In this document: positions 12,196 through 20,276 of the stretch, in pieces | How positions within the stretch are numbered: position 1 is the stretch's first letter | Layout: every line of letters begins with the position of its first letter | Assembly (NCBI GenBank): GCA_963556255.1 | Contig: OY744605.1 | Span: 64,982,230-65,046,229, forward strand | Length of the DNA: 64,000 nt | Reading direction: 5' to 3' | Origin: Allolobophora icterica | Lineage: Eukaryota; Annelida; Clitellata; Crassiclitellata; Lumbricidae | Notes under the pieces: model-generated | What the model saw: the letters and a program-made list of their open reading frames with translations, nothing else | Databases searched by the model: none | Told to the model about the DNA's origin: nothing | Translations under genes and position numbers: made by a program

Positions 12196-13690
12196 AGTAA
12201 GTAAGTAAGTAAGTAAGTATATCCTTTATTAATCCAACTGCTAACCGCATTTTGGTTTACGCATGTATATCACGTCCAGATTAAAGTACTAAGGCCTATA
12301 TTCCGGTGAAAATCATACTAATTATGAAAGATTTACGAGCTAGACTGTCAGCAGTCGGGAGAACCCGATTATGAACACGGGGTCGCAAAGTATAACCCGT
12401 ATGCTTAACAGGAGGTAATAGCACATGAAGCACATGTGTAGGACATGTAAGGACGGTCGTGAAAAGTTTAGAATCAGCAGTACGGATCAATTGTTCGAAT
12501 CTATGGTAGTCCACAGGAAGATAACCAGCTTTAATCAGTCTCCTAAATATTGCCTGTAGTCTCTCACGTCCCCTCTGCCCCACATAACCCCACCAAGCGG
12601 ACGCAGCGTACGTCATCCTCGACACTGTGGTAGCTGTCACCACATCGTACATTGAGGGGCCAAGTAGTCCATGAGTAGTCAGGATCCGTAATGCATACAT
12701 TGATTGTCTTGCACCAGTGCATAGATTGTCAACATGCACGTCAAAGCAGAAGTCATCAGAGAGCGTGACACCCAAGATCTTCATGATTCTGACTCTGGAA
12801 AGACCAGGAATCTCCATCGGCTGGTTTTCATTCAGTTTTCTTCTCGGCTTACGGACAACCATTTCCTGGGTCTTTGCTTGGTTAAGCTTCAGATTACATC
12901 TCGCAGCCTAGATCTCGATGTGCCTGATTTCCGAGTTTATCAGGTTGCTATTGGCACCAGGAACCAGGAGATAGGTATCGTCAGCGTACTTGAGTATCCG
13001 GTTAGTTGGATGTTTAGGTTTAAGTTTGGATATTGCTGTTAGGAACAGTATCGGACCAGTTCCTGATCCCTGGACAATACTGCAGTTGATTTCAATCGCC
13101 GCAGAGGTAATTCCTTTAAACTTAGTGCAATGTTGTCGTTGGTGGAGGTCCGCAATGATCCAATTGTAAGCAACGTCGGGAATGGGTAAGTCCGCCATCT
13201 GTTCAGCCAGATAGTCATGCCTCACCGTATCAAATGCTTTTGAAAAATCCAGCGCTATCAGATGTACATAGGGGCTGGACGTCAGCATTTCAGTGAGTTT
13301 ATGCGTTAATGAACTAAGTGCGGCAGTAGTAGACCCGGTGGGCCGAAACGCATATTGATCTTGAAAGTCGCGGTTGTTCTGTTCGTACGCCAACATCGGA
13401 TAGAAATACTTGCGCACCACGATCCGCTCAAGTATACGACAGAGGACTGAAGTGATTGAGATTGGCCTGTAATCGGCCTCCGTCTTCGGGCGGGAAACCT
13501 TTGGGACAGGAGTGATGCAACTAATCTTCCACTGAGGAGGAATACACGCTGCTCCAATGGAAAGGTTGAAGAGAGCCGCGATTGGCTGTGCCATAGCCGC
13601 AGCGGTTCTACTTAATAGCCAAGGTGGCACTCCGTCAGGTCCAGCTGAGGTCCTTCCGGCAGCCTCCAGCATGCGGAAGACAGAGTATTC
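12194..13690 (-). mobile_element. 5'-truncated non-LTR retrotransposon with premature stop
   Basis: The minus strand encodes the C-terminal ~460 residues of a reverse transcriptase. Conserved blocks in order: SAGPDGVPPWLL, ADYRPISITSVLCRILE, FRPTGSTTAALSSL, LDFSKAFDTVRHDYL, a VQGSGTGP block, KYADDTYLLVPGANS, then the downstream thumb/connection region. One in-frame TAG at about 12908-12910 interrupts an otherwise continuous frame, so it is a young pseudogene. The 3' end (minus strand) has AATAAAGG and a (CTTA)n tail at 12194-12217. The 5' part, including the endonuclease domain and ORF1, is missing. The clade was not determined; the tail resembles that of the LINE at 54.2 kb. Confidence 0.88.
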
Positions 13691-13707
13691 TTCGATGAAC
13701 AGGTCGT

Positions 13708-13915
<208 letters not shown>

Positions 13916-13924
13916 CATTACTAT

Positions 13925-14790
13925 TAGGGGGTAGGCTATACTACTAGCCTACCTGCTAAGTAACAAGCCTACATGTATTGTCCTGGAATATGGACTTGGA
14001 TTTGGGGAAGACTTACTAATAACACAGCAGGTACGGTACGGGTAAGGTCAGGTCGGTGGTTAATTTTAGATACGGGTCGGATGCCGGTAGGAGTAACGGT
14101 CCTGTGTTACGGGTACCAGTACGGGTCGGGTAGCAGAAACGCTTTGGCCGCAGACCTCTAATGAGCACTCAGAACACATCTATCGCAGTGGTCTGCTTAG
14201 GATGACAACCACCCGATCACGAACGGGACATTAATGTTCCTTTAGCATTTCTTGTCTTTCTGTTCTTATATGTCTCTTCAGTGTGCATGTTAGTGCACAG
14301 GGTTCACAACTTCACATAGTCGCACTGAAGTGACTAAACCGGATTACAGCGACTACAACAATTTGCCATTTCGACAACAACGACGGACCCGAGTCTAGTC
14401 TGCCTAAGCGGATGAAATCAGTGTCTATTAATCTAGTCATTAATTGGTTCGACGCTCAGACTGAACTGATTCTTCCTCACCTACCTCTAGTAACACGTTA
14501 ATTAAACGAAATTGCTTTCTATGGCTTATGGGTTCATGGTGGATTCTAATCGGTTCATACCTATGACTGCTTTGACATTGAGCTTCTTTAAATTAACAGG
14601 AATGTCGGGTCTTAGCTCCGTCCCTTAGTCAACTCTGGTTACTTCAATTGAATGAGATACTACACCTAAAAAAGTGAGTGGTCTCCCAATGGCGGCTCAA
14701 GTTAGTTCGTGTGTCGCCAGGTGTGATCCTCCACTCAGCAAATTAGCAACTGCTGCATTTTCGAGGTGGCAGCGCTCAAAATGGCCCTGG
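13925..14790 (+). repeat. Dispersed repeat R1, copy C
   Basis: The most continuous copy of the repeat also seen at 2070-3400 and 9395-9950. It shows the uninterrupted site into which the solo LTR of copy A inserted. No coding capacity recognised. Confidence 0.75.
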
Positions 14791-15284
14791 CGAGATACAT
14801 GATGCTCGCCTTATCTCCATCGCGTTGGTCTTACCCTTCGCAAACAGCTAGCAATCTGGCCAGTTACAATTACTTTTTGTCCTCTTTCCTCTCCAACTGC
14901 TAGTAACTTCTAGTCTTGCATTTCAATTGAAAACTCTTCGGGATCTTAACTGTGCTCCTACTTGCGTATTTACACAATTGACGACTGTGATACATCTATA
15001 AAGTCTTAGTCTGTAACTACCAATGAAACCAGCGAATTGTACCAACGAGTATGTAATGGTTCATCGATAACAATTATTAGCAATGCTGTGACACGGTTGG
15101 CTTTTGGCGAGAGCTTGCCATCCAAACTGTGCGGGTTCAAATCTTCAATATTACGATCAAGAACATGCACGTTACGCAAAGTTCTTTTGTGCGATCGATT
15201 AGTGCTTGTTTTTTACATTGGCGCTACATAAATACACGGAATAAAATATATTAATTTATCGCCTTAAAAATTGATCTACAGTCC
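14791..15284. other. No gene recognised
   Basis: No supported feature. Confidence 0.4.
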
Positions 15285-16260
15285 AGAGGTGGGCAAACTA
15301 CGGCCCTCGGGCCGGATCCGGCCCGCCAACACTTTTTATGCGGCTCCATAATTCTTCAGAAATTTTTTAAAAAAAATTCAGACCACGAGAAGTTTTCTTC
15401 GTCTTACTCACGTGACGCTGTTCTCTTTCTCACCACCCTTTTTAGCCGACTGACTGTCTGCCTGACTGACCCCTTAGGATCTTAATCTGGAACCGATTTC
15501 ACCCATCGAACCCGGCCTAACGATTGTGATTTGATTGAGCGCCTGTAAATAAGCTGGTTCCCGCTACTTCGCTTTTGTGGGTGCCGTAGAAATTTCGAGA
15601 TTAAGATTACTTACTATTCCCGTCTCGTCTTTATGATGTCTCTATATATTAACTCTGCCGATATGTCCCACTTCCCCGCAGAGATTTTTGCACATGAACT
15701 GTACGCAGAAGTGAAATCTTTCAAGGAAAGCTAATGTTGATTTCAAAGCAGATGAAAGAACAAACAACGGACACTTTTGTATATCCTCTATTGCAAACTG
15801 TCACAGCAGAGTCCGCAGAAAAATATAACCTTCAGTTGCCAAATTTGAAAGAAGAGTTCTCCAGACGCTTTGCGGATTTTAAATGAATGGAGACTGAATT
15901 TGCTTGGCTTAATATACCGTTCGCATTTAGACATTGACAATTAGCTCTTACAAAATTTCAGCTGGAATTAACCGACCCACAACGTGACATTGTTCTACAA
16001 GAACAGCTGAAGGGATTAGACCTGATAACATTCTTTTCTTCACTCAGAAAGGAAAAATTCTCAAATCTACAAATTTTTGCTTTAACAATATTTGTGTTAT
16101 TCACATCCACTTACATCTGTCAACAAAGATTTTCAACTATGAAGATAAACAAATCCAAATACACACCAAGTACAGTTAACCAAGTTAACTGATCTAAACT
16201 TGAACTCACACTGCGAATTGCAGCCAGTGCAAATTTGCAACAGTAGATATACTTGTTAGC
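15285..16260 (+). pseudogene. Decayed hAT transposase (Charlie/GTF2IRD2-like)
   Basis: The left end at 15285 reads CAGAGGTGGGCAAACTACGG, a hAT-Charlie-type terminus. From about 15830 to 16250 the plus strand encodes, with several stops and frameshifts, the C-terminal part of the transposase: an EFSRRFADFK block, an LELTDPQRDIVLQ block, FFSSLRKEKF, TSTYICQQRFSTM, and an INKSKY...LRIAAS end. This is the hAT C-terminal dimerisation domain as found in GTF2IRD2/EPM2AIP1-type proteins. The N-terminal part is missing, and a different repeat (15440-15610) lies between the terminus and the coding remnant. No right terminus was found. Confidence 0.8.
15440..15610 (+). repeat. Dispersed repeat R2, copy 1
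   Basis: A 170-bp segment is shared with 56720-56895. Common blocks are TTAGCCGACTGACT-like, the TGGAACCGATT block, GCGCCTGT(A/G)AATAAGCTGG, and a tail ending CGAGATTA(A/C)GATTAC. The repeating GATTAC tail of the second copy suggests a SINE-type retroposon. Confidence 0.65.
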
Positions 16261-16267
16261 TTCTAGC

Positions 16268-16445
16268 TCAAGGTCAAGGCCGAGGTCATCCAAGGTCACG
16301 ATCAACTTCAAGGTCAAGGTCAAAGGTCAGAGTAGGTGAATGGATGAATGAATGGCCGACTTTCCAAGCTCGAACTTCATCATAGTGTCACGCGACTTGG
16401 CCGAGGCCAAGGTCAAGGCCAAGGTAATTCAACGTCAAAAGTCCG
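16268..16445 (+). repeat. Clustered CAAGGTCA motifs
   Basis: At least seven AGGTCA or GAGGTCA hexamers occur between 16268 and 16335, and several CAAGGCCAAGGTCAAGG units at 16400-16432. An opposite-strand group (GACCTTGACCTTGACC) lies at 17908-17932. It reads as short-period satellite or repeat-edge sequence. AGGTCA is also the nuclear-receptor half-site, but no gene is placed to use it. Confidence 0.7.
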
Positions 16446-16649
16446 AGTAGGTGGATGGATGGATGAGGTATCATTCCATAATACAGCAGATTTATATCTG
16501 CCGCAGATTTATATCTGCCACAGCTGGAAAATGGGTCTTGTCATAGCTGGTGCAGTTATGAATAAGGGACCTATGTGGGAATATTTATGTATGTATGTGT
16601 GTATGTATGTATCTTCGGTGTTCTGTTCGCATTATCCACCAAAAAAATA

Positions 16650-16750
16650 ATAACAAAAATAAGCACCGACTTAGTTGGATTCGAACCGACGGCCGTAGGG
16701 CTCTAAGGTATTGACCTACACCACTGCGCCATTGATGTAATTTGGCTGTG
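16650..16750 (-). mobile_element. tRNA-derived sequence (SINE head or tRNA pseudogene)
   Basis: On the minus strand there is an A-box-like TGGCGCAGTGGTGTAGG followed ~30 bases later by a perfect B-box, GGTTCGAATCC. Spacing fits a tRNA-type RNA polymerase III promoter, but the acceptor stem and anticodon arm do not close convincingly. I read it as the head of a tRNA-derived SINE or a tRNA pseudogene, not a functional tRNA. Confidence 0.55.
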
Positions 16751-16900
16751 CAAGAATAGCACGCGTCATAAGAGTGTTTCACATCTTTAACAGAAAATTA
16801 TTGCTATCGCAATATTTGATATATTTGATACAACATATGTTTTCAACAGTTATCCTTAGACTGTTTGTCGTGTTGTAATCTTCTAGCATTGCATTTGGTG

Positions 16901-17002
16901 ATTTCTTTGACCGGTCAAATTCGTTTGACCTATTTTGTCGGGCAACGTAAGCTATCATTGGTCGTCAAAATAGGTCAAACGAAGTTGACCGGTCAAAGAA
17001 AT
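16901..17002. repeat. Palindrome with 40-bp arms
   Basis: ATTTCTTTGACCGGTCAA begins the left arm and its reverse complement ends the right arm. The arms (16901-16940 and 16963-17002) match almost perfectly around a 22-bp loop. Likely a tiny palindromic MITE or a hairpin. Confidence 0.85.
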
Positions 17003-17544
17003 TACCCATGCACAGCGAGGTCGCGAAAATTTGAAACTAGGTCAAGCTTCTTGCCAAAGCGCTCGTTATGGCTGGATCGATGGCTGCGGATCATGGCTGC
17101 CAGCCGGGGATATGGGCCTTTGATGTGAATATGAACCTTACATGTAGGGACAGTAGAAAATCACGGTAAAAAAAATGCCAAAAACACGGCATACTTTTAA
17201 AAAAAATCGCGAAAAACACGGCAAAAACACGGCATCAAAATTTCACAGTTTTCTTGTAACACATTATATGTTTATCTTTCATATTCATTGTTCATTGACA
17301 AATTGACAATTTATTGTCAACCATTTGTCAGTCATTGGTTCCTTGCTGTAACAGTTTAGCTGCGAGTATTGAATACCATCACAACATGAAGCGCTAAATT
17401 GTCATCTGTCAAATTTTGACGCTGAGGTGCATTCACCAGTGTGTATTGACTAACGCTCCGTTCTGCCTCAACAGAATTGCCAGGAACTGACAGATATCGA
17501 ATAGCAAGCTCAAATACCGTGTTTGCCGTGTTTTCGTGATTTTC
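17003..17544. other. No gene recognised
   Basis: Short A-rich and AACACGGCA-type direct repeats occur at 17160-17240. Nothing else is supported. Confidence 0.4.
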
Positions 17545-17885
17545 TACATGGCAATATGGACCTTACATGGCCATATGGGTACTATGTTGGAAATATAGGT
17601 ACAATGTGGGAAATATGGGTCTTATATTGTAATATGGTCCTTACATGGCAATTTGGGTTCTATGTGGGAAATATGGGTCCTGTATGGGCAATATGGGTTC
17701 TATGTGGGCAATATGGGTTCTATGTGGGCAATATGGACCTTACATGGAAATATGGACCTAACATGGCAATATGGGTTCTATGTGGGCAATATGGGTTCTA
17801 TGTGGGCAATATGAGTTCTAAGTGGCAATATTGGTTCTATGTGGGCAATATGGGTTCTATCTGGGAATATGGGACCCATGTGGAA
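17545..17885 (+). repeat. 20-bp tandem repeat (CAATATGGGTTCTATGTGGG)
   Basis: Roughly 15 imperfect copies of a 20-bp unit, with ACATGG-type variants. The open frame across it encodes FYVGNMG-like repeats that are only a by-product. It lies about 60 bp before the left edge of the virus-like element. Confidence 0.9.
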
Positions 17886-17964
17886 ATATTGAAATACTGG
17901 AAATACTTGACCTCGACCTTGACCTTGACCTTGAAAATGTCTTATAACGGTACCTAGCCCCGAT

Positions 17965-19044
17965 TTATGTATCGTATACGTACAACTGTAGGACTTCTAC
18001 TCCTACCACAGTGTGACTGGGGTTGCTTGTTACAGAAAGTCTGTAATACTGGTACGCAGTATTCGTTGAAAGATTAAAAAATGAAGGAGCAGAATCGATG
18101 TTTAATAATGCCTGCGTCGATCTTAGTAATTCCGTAAACGTTGATCCATCGCTACTTCCGTTTAAAATCCAGCTTGTAATCTGGTATGCGCCTCTGTTGC
18201 GTCTTATCGCTTTCAACGCAATTCTCCAAATTTTAACAGGCTCAGGACATTTTATCTGCAGCCAGACATTTAGGATTGATCTACTATCCGCTATCCATGT
18301 TCCATTGGTACCATCTGCATTTAGACTATTGAAAGCTCCATACGCTTGATACTTGTCAGTAACAATTGAACTAGCACTTGCAATAAATCCGGTAACACTT
18401 TCCTCAGCCTCCAAAATAGGTATGTATCCGATATGGCACTTTTTATTTTCCGCTCTACTAAGAGCGTTATCGACGTAATTTTTGGTGGAGGCATCTTGAA
18501 GATTAACGGGGTCTTTTAAATCGGTTATAGATTTTTGTCTCATCGCGATAGCTTGGTAAACATCGATTTTATGGTCGCTGGACGATTTACCGAATCGTAT
18601 TATATTTTCCGTTCCCACTTTGCACAAGAAACCTTCGATCGATTGCAACGTTATAGGTTGGTTTAAATAACCTTCTATTTTGTTTGACAGATTACCCAAG
18701 ATCAAAGCAAACAGTTTGTTTCCGCGTAGATCCTTACACCCTATATTACGTTGACGATCCGAACCCACACTTAAAAATAGATTGCCGGTCATAACGTCAC
18801 CAGTCTTAGAAACTTTATTTACACCACTATTAATATCTACGTAATTTTTGGTAGCACCATCTTGGGAATTGGTAGGGTCTAACACGTTGACAAGCTTATG
18901 AGAGTCTAAATTAATATTCTCGGTCGCGACATTTGTTCCATCCATACGAAGGAAAGTAGCATTTGCTTGAGACAACGTAACTCCCCCTGCAATTACTCTT
19001 TCTGAATATCCAACATCAGTATGTCCGAATTTATCCACAGGCAT
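17965..19044 (-). CDS. Fibre-like protein 1 (phage-fibre repeats + discoidin-like tip)
   Basis: A 359-residue protein. Residues ~25-75 and ~160-195 hold repeats of the type found in phage tail fibres: MTGNLxL, SHKLVNVLDPTN, then QDGATKNYVD or QDASTKNYVD. The last ~145 residues resemble an F5/8-type C (discoidin) beta-sandwich: IASASS, a WLQIKCPEPVKIWRIALKAI block, SSDGSTFTELL, and YQYYRLSVT near the end. The layout (trimeric shaft plus carbohydrate- or protein-binding tip) fits a virion attachment fibre; that role is inferred. ATG is preceded by a long AT-rich TATATATA leader. It is the last gene at the left edge of the element and a paralogue of the next gene. Confidence 0.75.
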   Translation of the reverse strand: MPVDKFGHTDVGYSERVIAGGVTLSQANATFLRMDGTNVATENINLDSHKLVNVLDPTNSQDGATKNYVDINSGVNKVSKTGDVMTGNLFLSVGSDRQRNIGCKDLRGNKLFALILGNLSNKIEGYLNQPITLQSIEGFLCKVGTENIIRFGKSSSDHKIDVYQAIAMRQKSITDLKDPVNLQDASTKNYVDNALSRAENKKCHIGYIPILEAEESVTGFIASASSIVTDKYQAYGAFNSLNADGTNGTWIADSRSILNVWLQIKCPEPVKIWRIALKAIRRNRGAYQITSWILNGSSDGSTFTELLRSTQALLNIDSAPSFFNLSTNTAYQYYRLSVTSNPSHTVVGVEVLQLYVYDT

Positions 19045-19080
19045 ATTTAGTATATATATATATAAAATATATATACAATG
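19045..19080 (-). promoter_or_regulatory. AT-rich TATA-type leader of fibre gene 1
   Basis: Almost pure TATATATA/TATAAAATAT sequence directly before the ATG. Similar leaders precede most genes of the element, so it probably serves as a gene-proximal promoter. Confidence 0.45.
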
Positions 19081-19109
19081 TATATATTCTTATATTAAAA
19101 TACCACGAT

Positions 19110-19800
19110 TTAAGTATCGTAAATGTATAATTGTATGCTATGAAGTCCTACGTTAATCTGACCGGGAATATGTGTTTTCGTAAATCTGTAATACTGATAC
19201 GCAGTATTCGTTGAAATATTGAAAAATGACGGGGCAGTTGCGGTTCTCAATAACGGAGTCGTCGTCGTTAATAACATCGTAAATGTCGAATCGCCGTCGT
19301 TACGCCCTGATATGGACCAAAACGCCGCGTCTATTTTAAATACATTATCGATGGCTTTCAACGCGATTCGCCAAATTTTAACCGGCTCGGGACATTTTAT
19401 CTGTATCCAGCTATTTAAAGCCTCACTAGAAACCCAAGATCCGTTCAAACCATCCGCGTTGAGACTATTAAACGCTCCGTACGCTCGATATCCGTCGATG
19501 TGTGAACTGGCACTAGCGACGAAACCGACACTACTCTCGTCTGTTTCTAAATTAGATATATATCCGAGATAACATTTCTTATGAGCATTATCTACGTAAT
19601 ATTTGGTAGCACCATCTTGGGGGTTAGTAGGATCTGACACGTTGACAATTTTATGAGAATCTAAATTAATATTTCCAGTTGCAGCGTTTGTTCCATCCAT
19701 ACGAAGGAAAGTAGCATTTGCTTGAGACAATGTAACTCCTCCGGCAATTACTCTTTCTGAATATCCAACATCAGTATGGCCCGAATTTATCCACAGGCAT
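19110..19800 (-). pseudogene. Fibre-like protein 2, frameshifted near its start
   Basis: Paralogue of fibre 1 with one phage-fibre-type repeat (SHKIVNVSDPTN, QDGATKYYVD) followed by the same ~145-residue discoidin-like tip ending QLYIYDT. The middle shaft segment of fibre 1 is absent. The nucleotide start is nearly identical to fibre 1 and has an ATG at 19798-19800, but a one-nucleotide length difference at about 19777-19780 puts the ATG out of frame after a few codons. The main open frame resumes at 19730 without an ATG. Either the copy is dead or the base call is wrong. The two fibres share the first ~50 codons but differ more in the tip, as expected for attachment proteins under diversification. 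Confidence 0.72.
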
Positions 19801-19822
19801 TATATATATGTATATATATATA
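19801..19822 (-). promoter_or_regulatory. AT-rich leader of fibre gene 2
   Basis: TATATATATACATATATATA immediately upstream of the fibre 2 ATG, as before the other genes of this element. Confidence 0.4.
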
Positions 19823-20269
19823 TTAAAATAAACCGTTTATAACTTCTTGAAAATTCGCGCCATCGTCCATCATCTTCAACACGTACAAGCACAGATGACC
19901 GCAAAACACTTCGTTATCGGGCTGTATTCGTTCGCTGTTATAATAAACCGGACGACGTAAATATTTCAGTAGCTCGGTAGGTGGAGGGAGACCATAGCCA
20001 TCGAAATATTTCGCCGAAATTTCGCCTTTCTTCTTGATCCAACACACCCAATGAGTCCCGCTCCCACTAGATTTATCTAGGTTAAGAATGCCGCTTTCGT
20101 TAGTAGGCCTACTCGGTCTCTCGGGCAACTCGTCTCGTAGGAACACGCCTCTAAAGTTTGTGATATTTAGTTTCTTCTTAGCGGCGTCTAGCAGTTGTAT
20201 ATTCGACAAAGGAACATTCGGTAACACGACTCCGCAAACGTCAATTTCTGTAACTCTTCTAAAACTCAT
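19823..20269 (-). CDS. Adenain-like cysteine protease (virion maturation)
   Basis: A 148-residue protein with the order of active-site residues seen in the adenovirus protease/Ulp1 clan: His73 in a GTHWVCW block, Asp90 in YFDGYGLPPP, Gln116 as the oxyanion-hole residue, and Cys123 in FCGHLCLYVL. The N-terminal GVFLRDELP block is also typical of the Polinton-type proteases. It likely cleaves capsid precursors during virion maturation (family knowledge). The start codon lies 7 bp from the PolB stop, so the two are tightly packed. The frame is intact and all four key residues are present. Length is typical of the compact versions of this family. Confidence 0.9.
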   Translation of the reverse strand: MSFRRVTEIDVCGVVLPNVPLSNIQLLDAAKKKLNITNFRGVFLRDELPERPSRPTNESGILNLDKSSGSGTHWVCWIKKKGEISAKYFDGYGLPPPTELLKYLRRPVYYNSERIQPDNEVFCGHLCLYVLKMMDDGANFQEVINGLF

Positions 20270-20276
20270 TTTATAA

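Noticed and set aside
16268..16335. Hormone-response enhancer
   Set aside because: No gene nearby and the hexamers are part of short-period repeat sequence; kept only as a repeat.
16650..16750. Functional tRNA gene on the minus strand
   Set aside because: B-box is perfect but stems do not close and spacing from the A-box is irregular; better read as a SINE head.
17545..17885. Regular repeats as a CRISPR array
   Set aside because: Units are contiguous 20-mers with no unique spacers, and the genome is eukaryotic.
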